Shown here: one piece after another, positions 24,560-32,433 of the stretch
Layout of the letters: each line of letters opens with the position of its first letter
Numbering within the stretch: the first letter of the stretch is position 1
Source of the DNA: Deltaproteobacteria bacterium
Lineage (GTDB): Bacteria; Desulfobacterota; Desulfobacteria; Desulfobacterales; SURF-15
Reading direction: 5' to 3'
Length of the DNA stretch: 40,186 nucleotides
NCBI GenBank assembly: GCA_019309565.1
Contig: JAFDFZ010000039.1
Location: 1 to 40,186, forward strand
The notes under the pieces: model-generated
Seen by the model: only the letters and a program-made list of their open reading frames with translations
Told to the model about the DNA's origin: nothing
The model's database searches: none
Program-made: the position numbers and the translations under genes

Positions 24560-24572
24560 ATAAGAATATAAT
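24560..24572. promoter_or_regulatory. Candidate ArsR operator core between arsR and the permease
   Basis: ATAAGAATATAAT, identical to the core upstream of fmdE at 20321-20333, inside the imperfect palindrome CTATATAAGAATATAATAG (24556-24574). It lies in the arsR-permease gap. Confidence 0.45.
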
Positions 24573-24585
24573 AGTGTTTCAAAAA

Positions 24586-24930
24586 TTACCTGCTGCAAAT
24601 CTTCTCCCGGTTTAGATGCGGGACTTTTGCAATAAGCTCGGATATTTCAGGATCCTCGTTCAACCAGTGTCTCAAATTGCCCAGCAGACTGGCGGCATAA
24701 GGGCTGTTTTTTCCGTCGCTTAAATAATAATTGACCCACAAGCCTTCTTTTCGGTATTCCACCAATCCGGCTTCTTCCAGTATCTTGAGATGCTTGGACA
24801 CACTCGGCTGGGCGATCTCCAAGGCTGCCTGAAGCTCGCATACGCACATGACCTTTTGTTGCAAAAGCTTGATGATCTTAACCCGGTTGGGATCTGAAAG
24901 GGCTTTCATCACCTTGATGAACTGTTTCAT
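24586..24930 (-). CDS. arsR: ArsR/SmtB-family metalloregulator
   Basis: A 114-residue winged-helix protein: ALSDPNRVKIIKLL, then the ELCVC-type metal box here as VMCVCELQ, the recognition helix QPSVSKHLKILEEAGLVEYRKEG and the wing WVNYYLS. The two cysteines in MCVCEL fit the As(III)/Cd-sensing site of ArsR/CadC types. Repression would be lifted on metal binding. It heads the permease gene and has an AT-rich GAATATAGT motif 29 bp upstream of its start. Confidence 0.92.
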   Translation of the reverse strand: MKQFIKVMKALSDPNRVKIIKLLQQKVMCVCELQAALEIAQPSVSKHLKILEEAGLVEYRKEGLWVNYYLSDGKNSPYAASLLGNLRHWLNEDPEISELIAKVPHLNREKICSR

Positions 24931-25346
24931 GGCGGTTCTCCATTAAATATCTAGATGGGAATATAGTATGGGATTCTTCCAGTGTCAAGTGTTTTCGTGT
25001 CCACCTCAAAAACCGTGGAAAACAAACGATTATGACCAGGCGGAAATTTACAAATTATTTGAATTTTTGTCCAGTGAGGATGTTTGTGGTGGCAATTCTG
25101 CGGTTGAACTCGCGTTAAGATCCCAATGGTTGCAGCCCGAAGCCTGTTACCCAGCGCCCATCCGGCTGATGGAGCGAATCCCAACCCGATTTGCAGGCCC
25201 ATCATGGATGTGACGACAGATGCCTCTATCGGCCCTGGAGGCACATCAATTAAACCTCCAGGGCCTTACAGACCCCTCAATTATTAAGGAAATTCCTTTC
25301 GAGCACCCCTATTGAGGGTTGAGGGACAAAATTCTGGTAAACGGAA
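24931..25346. other. Intergenic region between arsR and hsp20
   Basis: Contains the arsR promoter zone (GAATATAGT at 24959-24967) and terminator-type hairpins (25231-25265 and 25274-25318). Two overlapping frames (24968-25213 plus, 24951-25244 minus) lack ribosome-binding sites and recognisable domains. The minus-strand one might be a gene remnant. Confidence 0.4.
25231..25318 (-). terminator. Double hairpin, likely terminator of hsp20
   Basis: A perfect 11-bp inverted repeat, GGCCCTGGAGG (25231-25241) / CCTCCAGGGCC (25255-25265), and a weaker one, CCCTCAAT (25274-25281) / ATTGAGGG (25311-25318). Both lie downstream of the hsp20 stop at 25347. There is no strong U-run. Confidence 0.5.
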
Positions 25347-25808
25347 TTATTCCGATTTGATTTTAATTTTCCTCGGCTCGGATTCTTTGACTTTCTTTAG
25401 CTTGATTTTCAACACACCATTCTTGTAGGAAGCATCAACATCGGATGCATCCACCTCTGCCGGTAGTTCGATGGTTCGATTGAAGTACCCATAGGAGCGT
25501 TCGATACGGTGGAAATTTTCGTCCTTCTCCTCTTCTTCTTGCTTTTTTTCTCCCTTTATTCTAAGCCACCGGTCTTCCAAGGAAATATCGATGTCTTTTG
25601 GATCCATTCCCGGTATTTCCGCTTTCACGGTAATATCCTTTTTCCCTTCGCTTACATCGACACTGGGAAACCAACCCGTATCAAACATGCTTTCCGTGGC
25701 CGGTAAAAGGTCTTTTCTCCAAAATCGATCAAACAGGCTGTCCAGTTCTTTTCGAAAAAGTTCGATTTGGTTTTCTCTCCCTTTCTTCCATGGTACAAGA
25801 CTGAACAT
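25347..25808 (-). CDS. Hsp20 / alpha-crystallin small heat-shock protein
   Basis: The start is set at MFSLVPWKK (25808), eight bases after GGAGG; a GTG three codons upstream is less likely. The 153-residue protein has an N-terminal amphipathic region (FRKELDSLFDRFW), the alpha-crystallin domain (~45-145) with the beta strand DITVKAEIPGMDPKDIDI, the ERSYGYFNRTIELP motif and the C-terminal-type KNGVLKIKLKK. Hsp20 proteins hold unfolded proteins for refolding. It is monocistronic, with a clear hairpin terminator. Confidence 0.95.
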   Translation of the reverse strand: MFSLVPWKKGRENQIELFRKELDSLFDRFWRKDLLPATESMFDTGWFPSVDVSEGKKDITVKAEIPGMDPKDIDISLEDRWLRIKGEKKQEEEEKDENFHRIERSYGYFNRTIELPAEVDASDVDASYKNGVLKIKLKKVKESEPRKIKIKSE

Positions 25809-26021
25809 ACAAATCACCTCCTTTTAACATTACTTTATAATAGAAAAATTATTAGTAATGTGACTTATTATTTTTTCGTACAAAAAATTAAATCTGAAAT
25901 ACGACTTGTCAAGAAGAGACTGACACCGTTTTAATCTTTTTCCGCATCCCTCACCGACCGGAGTCGTTGAAACCTGCTGTCAGGTAAAGCAAATCTCATC
26001 AAGCATCAAACGTGTGTCAGA

Positions 26022-26735
26022 TCACCGGATGGGTGGATTTTGAATGTCTCTTAAAAATTTCGAATTTGCACCCCTGAGAGCGTTTTCAGCGTTAAGACCC
26101 AGATGCCTGGCAAGATCAGAAAGTTTAAACAGAAGCATCCCTAACTTTTCTTCCAAATCCTCCCCCCTCACCTCAAAGGCATCCCTTAACGCCTGGAAGG
26201 CCTCTTCCACGCCGGACCACTTTTCCCTGTGATCCTCTCGGCACAACCATAAGCTTAAAGACCTTTCGCTAAGACGGTGAGCCCTGAGGAGGGCCGGAAG
26301 GCTTTCGGGGATGGTTCCCATAACAGCAGACCGGGGCTCGCTGTTCTCTTTTCCCTCAGCCTCCTTGATCCTCACCCAGTTTTGGGAAACTTCCTCAGGG
26401 CTTCGGACCTTCACATCGCCAAAGACATGGGGATGGCGATCTATCATTTTTTTCCGGATCTTCTCGAGTACCTCAAGGAAGCAGAACTGACCCTTTTCTT
26501 CCGCCATGTCGACCAGGAACAGTATCTGAAAAAGCAGGTCTCCCAGCTCCTGGCATACGTCATCAGGAACACCTCTTTCTATTGCATCAAGGACCTCGTA
26601 AGCCTCTTCAATGACATAGGTTTTGATGCTCAAATCGCTCTGCTCCCTGTCCCACGGGCAGCCATCCGGCCCCCTGAGCCGCTTGACCAGATCGATCAGA
26701 TCAATAAACGCCTTTGAAACCCTTTTCTTATCCAT
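26022..26735 (-). CDS. mazG: MazG nucleoside triphosphate pyrophosphohydrolase
   Basis: A 237-residue protein. The N-terminal MazG domain has LRGPDGCPWDREQ, VIEEAYEVLDAI and CQELGDLLFQILF, with the Glu/Asp metal ligands intact. In the C-terminal domain the equivalent is EEKLGMLLFKLSDLARHLG, where the usual Asp of EELGD is Met; in E. coli MazG the C-terminal site does the main catalysis, so activity may rest on the N-terminal half here. The later block ENALRGANSKFLRDI is typical. GAGGGAAC precedes the ATG. It cleans damaged or surplus NTPs and alarmone-linked pools. Confidence 0.9.
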   Translation of the reverse strand: MDKKRVSKAFIDLIDLVKRLRGPDGCPWDREQSDLSIKTYVIEEAYEVLDAIERGVPDDVCQELGDLLFQILFLVDMAEEKGQFCFLEVLEKIRKKMIDRHPHVFGDVKVRSPEEVSQNWVRIKEAEGKENSEPRSAVMGTIPESLPALLRAHRLSERSLSLWLCREDHREKWSGVEEAFQALRDAFEVRGEDLEEKLGMLLFKLSDLARHLGLNAENALRGANSKFLRDIQNPPIR

Positions 26736-27172
26736 GTTCCCTCATAACAATAAGGATTGTGTGCAGAACCTTTATAGTGGATTTGTAGCAAAGCCGTAAA
26801 GCCAAGGTCAAGATTAATGTCAGGGACTGGAAGGAGGTTTCTATTCTGTCCTATCCGTAAGCTTGAACAGCAATGAGTTCAGGAGCTGTTTCAGCAGTGT
26901 CATTACCTGGGTTTTCCGTCTAGGATCAACGAAATGCTATGATATGTTACCACCTTTGGTGCTAACTGGAGGGAATTATAGGGTTTTTTCTGCTAACGCC
27001 TTGAAGTGTTCGGCACGGGCTGGCTGAACCGAATAGGCTTTTCGCTATCAGTATCATCGGCTAAAACTTATGACCAAAGACAGCCTTGTTCTGGTCCTGC
27101 CTCATTGTCACTTTCCGCATTTAGCCTTCCGTATCCTATCCTTGCGCCAAAAGAGACTTCCGGCCGTTCGGT
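26736..27172. other. Intergenic region between mazG and the CRISPR array
   Basis: About 440 bp with no convincing gene, RNA gene or repeat. A very weak repeat-like stretch at 27123-27144 might be another decayed CRISPR repeat. Confidence 0.35.
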
Positions 27173-27210
27173 AGGCGCTCTTTAGCCAAGGCCTTCCTAT
27201 CATTTCACTG
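27173..27210 (-). repeat. Degenerate CRISPR repeat beyond the trailer end
   Basis: AAGGCCTTCCTATCATTTCA (27188-27207) matches the repeat's AAGGTCTTCTTATCATCTCT at 17 of 20 bases; the other half has decayed. It ends 43 bp before the first clear repeat, which equals the spacing of intact spacers, so it is probably a former array member. Confidence 0.5.
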
Positions 27211-27252
27211 AGCCCCGCCGCAGTTGACCTCGGCCTCGTCAGCGGCTGAGAC

Positions 27253-27524
27253 ATCGCAATCCCCCGAAAGGTCTTCTTATCATCTCTCCTATGGAAATGG
27301 GGCCTAAAGAGTCGGAAAATATGAGTCGCAATCCCCCGAAAGGTCTTCTTATCATCTCTCCTGAGTTCGTTCTGCCGCGTATAATTGGAGTTATGGTGCA
27401 TAAACGTCGCAATCCCCCGAAAGGTCTTCTTATCATCTCTCCTGGAGTAGTTAGCGTTATTGTCAGTTTGATCTGCTTGATTGGTTGTCGCAATCCCCCG
27501 AAAGGTCTTCTTATCATCTCTCCT
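27253..27524 (-). CRISPR. CRISPR array, four repeats and three spacers
   Basis: Repeats of 38 bp occupy 27253-27290, 27325-27362, 27406-27443 and 27487-27524. On the plus strand each reads [A/G]TCGCAATCCCCCGAAAGG and then TCTTCTTATCATCTCTCCT. Only the first base of the leftmost copy differs. Spacers are 34, 43 and 43 bp, within the range for type III arrays. Because the leftmost copy and the sequence beyond it are degenerate and the cas genes lie to the right, the leader is placed at the right and transcription runs leftward. The crRNA-sense repeat thus ends in GGGGGATTGCGAC. Confidence 0.95.
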
Positions 27525-27711
27525 CTACCATTTTTCCTCCTAATAAATTCGAATACTTAAAGTTCCAAAAACGGTAACCTATTAAAAACATCCTTTATTT
27601 TGTCCTCAAAAACACCGAAGAATTACCCCGAAAACCATAAAAACCAATAATTCTCGAATGTTATTGAAAAACGGTAACCTCTACCCAAATTGCACCATCT
27701 TTAAAACTCTA
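27525..27711 (-). promoter_or_regulatory. CRISPR leader with a spaced direct repeat
   Basis: AT-rich stretch between the first repeat and the cas2 end. AAAAACGGTAACCT occurs at 27567-27580 and again at 27667-27680, exactly 100 bp apart. Such repeated motifs in a leader can serve the acquisition machinery or a regulator. No gene is present. Confidence 0.55.
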
Positions 27712-27986
27712 CTATATGATAATGAATTCAGGATCTTGTATAACCTTTCCTTGTCCTATTATCTCAATTTTTGTTCTGCAGGCAGCACAGATCGGATATA
27801 TCCTCAAATTGTCTTCTGCTTCATCAAGCAATTTTTCTGCCCGTTTTAGCAAGCGATCAAGCTGCTCAGACCTATATCAGCCTCAAAAACAGAAAATTGC
27901 ACCGGCTCACCGAAATCCTTAAGCAATTTAAAGATCCGATTACGCCTTCGGTCATCTTTGATATCATAACAAATTGAGTATAGCAT
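27712..27986 (-). pseudogene. cas2: cas2, frameshifted
   Basis: The ATG at 27986 overlaps the cas1 stop (TAATG). The frame encodes MLYSICYDIKDDRRRNRIFK and on to PVQFSVFEADI, a clear Cas2 N-terminus with the catalytic-type Asp D8, then goes astray and stops at 27846 after 46 codons. In the -1 frame the reading continues SEQLDRLLKRAEKLLDEAED, then IYPICAACRTKIEIIGQGK and a stop at 27712, the expected Cas2 C-terminus. The total of 275 nt is one base short of 92 codons, so a single base is missing near 27868-27876. No slippery heptamer is visible. Either the gene is broken or the assembly has a one-base error. Confidence 0.88.
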
Positions 27987-28990
27987 TACCAGGCAAATCT
28001 ATAAGGGCGATAAGGTTCGTCAGTCATGGTGGCCTGCTTCAGCCTCTCTGCCTGACGTCGAAACAGCCGCCGAAAATCTGTTTCAATTTCTCTATTTGAT
28101 GAAGAGTTCATTGGTCGTGTTATAAAGTTTTCATATTCTGCAAAGTATCTTTTTCTTGGCTCTTGTTTTAGATACATGCCACCTGAAGGATTGTGTAGAA
28201 AAAAATCTTCTATCTTGAAAATACGGTTGTTGATCAGTTTCAATGTTAATCGGTCAACCAAAGGTGAACGAAATTCTTCCAATATATCAGATGCTAAGGT
28301 GGCATGCCCATAGTGAGGTCGGTGGTAAAAGCCAAGATATGGATCGAATCCCAATCCGTCCAGCAGAGAAGATATTTCATTGTAAACCATGGTATAGCCA
28401 AGAGAAAGGAGCGCGTTGACCGGATCAGGAGCAGGTCGTCTGCGACGGCCTTGAAACGAAAATGAATGGCGGATCATTTTTGCAAATGCCTGGAAATAGA
28501 TACGCGAACCTAAACCCTCCATCCCCAGAAGGTATGAAAGATCGCTTTCAGAATCGATCTGATCGCACAATGCAGCCAATCTGTCTTTTTCTTTACCGAT
28601 ATCGGTATCCGGATGGTTGTGGGAAAACTCTCTCATAAGCTCAAGAGCATTGCTCAATTTGCCGAAAACGACGGCTTTAGAAAATTTCAACACAAAAATG
28701 TTGTCGTTTTTTCTTGCATACTGGGCCTGACGAAGGTGGATGTTTTTGGTTACCGGAGAAGCAAGCTGGCCCAAAAGTTTACCATGGCTTGACAAGAGCG
28801 CCAACTCGATATTTTGTTGGAATAAAAGCTGAACAGCTTGTGTTGTAAACTGAACGTTTCCAAAGATCAATACACCGTCAATCTTTGCAGCAGGAATATC
28901 CGCCAGTTTTTCGCCGTCTTTTAAAACCACAAGCCTCTGGCCCGATTTCTTGAGAAGAGCGCCTTGTTCGGTAATATAGAGGTATGCCAT
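27986..28990 (-). CDS. cas1: Cas1 integrase
   Basis: A 334-residue protein: N-terminal beta domain (YITEQGALLKKSGQRLVVL) and helical catalytic domain with E158 in GMEGLGSRIYF, H223 in GFYHRPHYGHATLASDILEE, and D235, the expected metal ligands. It integrates new spacers together with Cas2. The sequence is of the type found beside reverse transcriptases in type III loci. GAGGTTGT lies before the ATG. It is coupled to cas2 by a 1-bp overlap, but cas2 is frameshifted. Confidence 0.97.
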   Translation of the reverse strand: MAYLYITEQGALLKKSGQRLVVLKDGEKLADIPAAKIDGVLIFGNVQFTTQAVQLLFQQNIELALLSSHGKLLGQLASPVTKNIHLRQAQYARKNDNIFVLKFSKAVVFGKLSNALELMREFSHNHPDTDIGKEKDRLAALCDQIDSESDLSYLLGMEGLGSRIYFQAFAKMIRHSFSFQGRRRRPAPDPVNALLSLGYTMVYNEISSLLDGLGFDPYLGFYHRPHYGHATLASDILEEFRSPLVDRLTLKLINNRIFKIEDFFLHNPSGGMYLKQEPRKRYFAEYENFITRPMNSSSNREIETDFRRLFRRQAERLKQATMTDEPYRPYRFAW

Positions 28991-29114
28991 AATACAACCT
29001 CAATGACACTCTGTCAGACAGTATCCCACCAAACTTATTATTTAAACCGCTGACAAGCGGCGAGTGAATGAAGCGAACGGACGACTAATTTTCTCTATTG
29101 TGTGGCTCCCATAT
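28991..29114. other. Spacer between RT and cas1
   Basis: 124 bp containing the small hairpin CCGCT-GACA-AGCGG (29047-29060). No frame joins the reverse transcriptase to cas1, so the two are separate proteins here. Confidence 0.5.
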
Positions 29115-30092
29115 TCAGAAAATGCCCACTCTATTTTTATTATTCGATCTTATTTCAGATCTTTCCAATCTGATTCGACCGGCTAAATATCGCTCAAGAT
29201 CAAACGGCGGAGGCATATAAAGTATCTTTTTTTCTTTTTGTGGTCTGTCAAAAGGTACTAAAATCGAATCTTTAATAAAAAAAAGCCCTAAGTATTTAAA
29301 GCCTTTTTCAAATTCAGTTATCTTTGTGTCTTCTTCATCAAAATCAAGATAATGGAAGGCTAAAATTCTTTCGCTGACTTCCAGGGCCTCCTCGGCTTCG
29401 GATCGTGTTTTTGCAAGAATGATGAAATCATCGGAATATCGTACCAGTTTAAAACCTCTTTCACTCAAAGCTTCATCAAAATCATCCAAAAAAAGATTTG
29501 CTAAAATGGGTGAAACCACACTTCCCTGTGGAATTCCTTTTTCCAATATAAATACTTTTTCGCCGTCATATATTTCGGCCTTCACCCACATTCTAATGAG
29601 CTTAAGCAGATGCGTATCTGATATATAATAGCCTACCTTATCCAGTAGCAACTCATGGTTAATATTAAAAAAATAGGCGTCAATATCGGCCTCCACCACA
29701 TAGCGGTAGCCTTGCTCCCTAAGCTTTTTTATTCGCATCGCGGCTTGCTTGACAGATCGCCCTTTGCGGTAGGCAAAGCTTTCATCTTCAAATTCAGCTT
29801 CCAAAACAGGCTCAATTACGTTCAGCACCGCGGCCTGTGCCACGCGGTCACGAACTACCGGTACTGCCAAAGTCCGAGGAGAACCATCTTTTTTAGCTAC
29901 CTTAAACTGCAATAAAGGCAACGGTCGGTAACAGTCTTTTTGGATTTCAAATGCCAAGGTCCGCAGATTTATTTCCAAATTCTGTTTGAATTCCCGGATA
30001 GCCACCCCATCTACCCCGGCCATACCCTCAGAAGCTTCCACGCGCTGGAAAGCGGCGTGGAAATTGGATAAGTTGATGACATCAGAGATCAT
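29115..30092 (-). CDS. CRISPR-associated reverse transcriptase
   Basis: A 325-residue group-II-intron-like RT. Visible motifs: VVEADIDAYFFNIN (D136, motif A), GIPQGSVVSPILANLFLDDF (186-205), and YSDDF (219-223, the YxDD catalytic box), then KGFKYLGLFF. There is no maturase/endonuclease domain. The Pro-rich stretch MPPPFDLERYLAGR near the end resembles linkers in RT-Cas1 fusions. Standing directly before cas1, it likely lets the locus acquire spacers from RNA, as shown for RT-Cas1 systems elsewhere. No Cas6 domain is fused. Confidence 0.95.
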   Translation of the reverse strand: MISDVINLSNFHAAFQRVEASEGMAGVDGVAIREFKQNLEINLRTLAFEIQKDCYRPLPLLQFKVAKKDGSPRTLAVPVVRDRVAQAAVLNVIEPVLEAEFEDESFAYRKGRSVKQAAMRIKKLREQGYRYVVEADIDAYFFNINHELLLDKVGYYISDTHLLKLIRMWVKAEIYDGEKVFILEKGIPQGSVVSPILANLFLDDFDEALSERGFKLVRYSDDFIILAKTRSEAEEALEVSERILAFHYLDFDEEDTKITEFEKGFKYLGLFFIKDSILVPFDRPQKEKKILYMPPPFDLERYLAGRIRLERSEIRSNNKNRVGIF

Positions 30093-30146
30093 GGAACGAT
30101 TTGTTTTAGTTTTTCTTAAATAAAGATTCCAATCAATTAGCCTTAA

Positions 30147-31139
30147 TTATAGCGGATTCCCTGCTAGCGATTTATGAAAACCCAGCGTGTAAGTCAGGTA
30201 GTGATAAATATCCGTTCCGCCAGGAATGGTTGTTGTCGAAAAAGGAGACCAGGTCATGACAGGCACAAACCCGCTGTTGCACGGAAAAAGCCGCCACGCT
30301 ATTGGCGAGGCATGGCGTGGAGGCTGTCTTTGTATAGCAAGCCATGGTGCCAGTCCGGCATGCCCCAATTCCTGGCGAGGACCGCTTGCTGAAGTATTTA
30401 AACCATGAATTATATGCAATATACCGCCAATATTATCGGAAATAGCACCTATCGCTTTTCCTTTTTGATCTCTAAAAACATGCCCGAAGAAAACCTGACC
30501 TAAACTGGCGAGTCGAAACACCTTGGATACCGTCCTGGTTGAGTTGACGGGCACAGTCCATACGGAGAACACCTTTGACAATCCTCTTTTTAGATATTCA
30601 GCAAGATTCGCTTCGCTGGATAGAGCTGCACCGGAATTGAAATCGACAAATCCATCCAGCAAATCACCAGGCTTTGGTTCCCAAAGCAATGAACCATATC
30701 CCCGCCGGGAACGCCTGCCAATTGAGCCCAAATGCAGCCAGGCCCACACCACGGCGCGAAGCTTCTCCAGGTATGGAATTTGAATCGACGTAATGCGAAA
30801 CCGCAGGGTCAACGGCGGGTTCGTAGGCAATAACATATCCGTGGCAACTTGAGCCGCCCCCCTTTTATGTGGAAACATTTTCAGCCTGTGGATTTTATCG
30901 AGCTTAACCGGTTCCGGTGGCAACAGCACAATACCCTGGCCGTGACTTGTATCTCCCCACAGCGCCGTTTCTTCCTGGTGGATATCCAAGCCCGCTCCGG
31001 CAGCCAGCGCCCTGGTCCAAAAGCGCAGCATTCCGCGTATTGCCGGTGGACGAAGCATGGGTGGCAAATCAAGTTTACGCATCTCTGCGCCACCAATCAT
31101 CGCCGGTGTAACCAATCGGATTTCAAGCGTTTTTATCAC
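30147..31139 (-). CDS. cmr1: Cmr1 (Cas7-type RAMP)
   Basis: A 330-residue RAMP protein. The N-terminus LEIRLVTPAMIGGAEMRK, then LRPPAIRGMLRFWTRAL and WGDTSHGQG are characteristic of Cmr1. The glycine-rich GRRSRRGYGSLLWEP region is the RAMP loop. Cmr1 caps the type III-B complex at the crRNA 3' side and helps bind target RNA. It is the last effector gene before the adaptation genes. A second, longer Cmr1-like protein is encoded at 33798-35231. Confidence 0.9.
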   Translation of the reverse strand: MIKTLEIRLVTPAMIGGAEMRKLDLPPMLRPPAIRGMLRFWTRALAAGAGLDIHQEETALWGDTSHGQGIVLLPPEPVKLDKIHRLKMFPHKRGAAQVATDMLLPTNPPLTLRFRITSIQIPYLEKLRAVVWAWLHLGSIGRRSRRGYGSLLWEPKPGDLLDGFVDFNSGAALSSEANLAEYLKRGLSKVFSVWTVPVNSTRTVSKVFRLASLGQVFFGHVFRDQKGKAIGAISDNIGGILHIIHGLNTSASGPRQELGHAGLAPWLAIQRQPPRHASPIAWRLFPCNSGFVPVMTWSPFSTTTIPGGTDIYHYLTYTLGFHKSLAGNPL

Positions 31140-31286
31140 AACATAATTCTCCCTGAATTTTATTTGACTTTGCCCCTGGATTATTCGTTGAAAAAATTTG
31201 GCTTGGATGTCGTTTGATAATTTCAGGAAGTGGATCGGTTTTTTCCTCTGTGTTCATGCATATCTCTAAGATTAGGGCAATTTTGA

Positions 31287-32432
31287 TTAATCGTATGAGA
31301 ACAATCCGGTATTAAAATAGCCGTACCCCGCAGCGGTTTTAGCACCGATTCCCCATTCACCCAGGGCGGTTTTCAGCCAGTTTTCAATCTGCTGGTTTAT
31401 TTTTTCTTCATTCCAACCGCTCAACGCCTTCTTTATCTTTTCTGCTTCGTCATCGTGACAGCTTAAAATCCGTTCAAATTCACTGTAATAGTAAAAGCGA
31501 AATTTTACCCCCGGACGAACTGCAAGAAAAAGCACCGGATTCGGGGACTGGTCGTCAGACGGTGGGGTGGAACTGTTTTCTTTGTAATACTCTGGATAAT
31601 GGGGATTTAAGATGTCCAATTCAAGCAGGTCTTTTTCACCTTTCGACGGAACTGCATCGTAAAAGCGCAGCAAGCCGCCGGTGTTATCTCCGGTAAGCCA
31701 TTGCAAATCTTTCCAAATCGTCTGCCATTCTTTCGGGAGTGTCGATGGTGTTAGATTCGCATCTTTAATGTCCCTTGCTAGAGATCCCTTAGCTTTTTCA
31801 AGCACTGTTAGGGGTGGTTTTGATCCGTATTTTTCTGTTCCTTCCTTGTTTTGCCCTTGTTCCAGATGGAGGCTGCCAAATAATGCCTTTACCAGCTTCA
31901 GGTAGGCCAGCGCATTCGTTAGTTCTTCCGGAGGTGACTGTTGGATGTTGATTTTCACTTTTTTCGACAAATGAACCGCATTTCCCGCCACATCCGCAAT
32001 GCCTTCCATTACCAGCATCTCCGCCACATGGTGCAACAGGCCCTTGACCGCCGAACCGGGGATATAAGGAAAACCATAAAGATGATGCAATGTTACCCCG
32101 CTTTCCAGGGTGGAGTTTGTGCTGTATCCCACTAAAAGCCGCCATCGGGTGGCGTAATCGCCGATTGACTTCGCTCCCAAGCCGTTAATTAATGTGCTAT
32201 TGTATCGATCAAACCATGTTTTATAGTTCTGCCCTTCAACAACGTTTTGAACTGTGTTTGCTACGAGTCGTAAAAAATGCTTTCGCGAAGGTTTAGTTTC
32301 AAAGGCCTTCTTACTATTATCTTGAGGGTCACATTCAAACCGGTCATAGGCCTGCCATTTTTGGAAAAGCAATGCCGGGGAAGCAGTCCCAGGCAATTCT
32401 CTGCCGCAGGTTGTGTAAACATGATCAGCCAT
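31287..32432 (-). CDS. cmr6: Cmr6 (Cas7-type RAMP)
   Basis: The start is taken at MADHVYTTCGREL (32432), two bases beyond the cmr5 stop, with GGAGGG just before. The 381-residue protein contains GVTLHHLYGFPYIPGSAVKGLLHHVAE, LFGSLH and, at the C-terminus, WGIGAKTAAGYGYF, all typical of Cmr6. It is one of the head subunits of the III-B complex. The insert with PPSDDQSPNP around residue 310 is probably a flexible loop. The 147-bp gap to cmr1 holds no gene. Confidence 0.9.
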   Translation of the reverse strand: MADHVYTTCGRELPGTASPALLFQKWQAYDRFECDPQDNSKKAFETKPSRKHFLRLVANTVQNVVEGQNYKTWFDRYNSTLINGLGAKSIGDYATRWRLLVGYSTNSTLESGVTLHHLYGFPYIPGSAVKGLLHHVAEMLVMEGIADVAGNAVHLSKKVKINIQQSPPEELTNALAYLKLVKALFGSLHLEQGQNKEGTEKYGSKPPLTVLEKAKGSLARDIKDANLTPSTLPKEWQTIWKDLQWLTGDNTGGLLRFYDAVPSKGEKDLLELDILNPHYPEYYKENSSTPPSDDQSPNPVLFLAVRPGVKFRFYYYSEFERILSCHDDEAEKIKKALSGWNEEKINQQIENWLKTALGEWGIGAKTAAGYGYFNTGLFSYD

Positions 32433-32433
32433 A

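Noticed and set aside
24951..25244. 97-codon minus-strand ORF upstream of arsR
   Set aside because: No ribosome-binding site or family match; at most a remnant.
26736..27172. Possible structural RNA or tracr-like gene beside the array
   Set aside because: No anti-repeat of useful length and no clear stem structure could be found by eye; type III systems do not need a tracrRNA.
27239..27560. Open frames on both strands running through the CRISPR array with repeated residues
   Set aside because: They are translations of the CRISPR repeats; the 38-bp unit with unique spacers is explained by the array.
27840..27880. Programmed -1 frameshift to express full Cas2
   Set aside because: No X-XXY-YYZ slippery heptamer or following structure was seen; mutation or assembly error is simpler.
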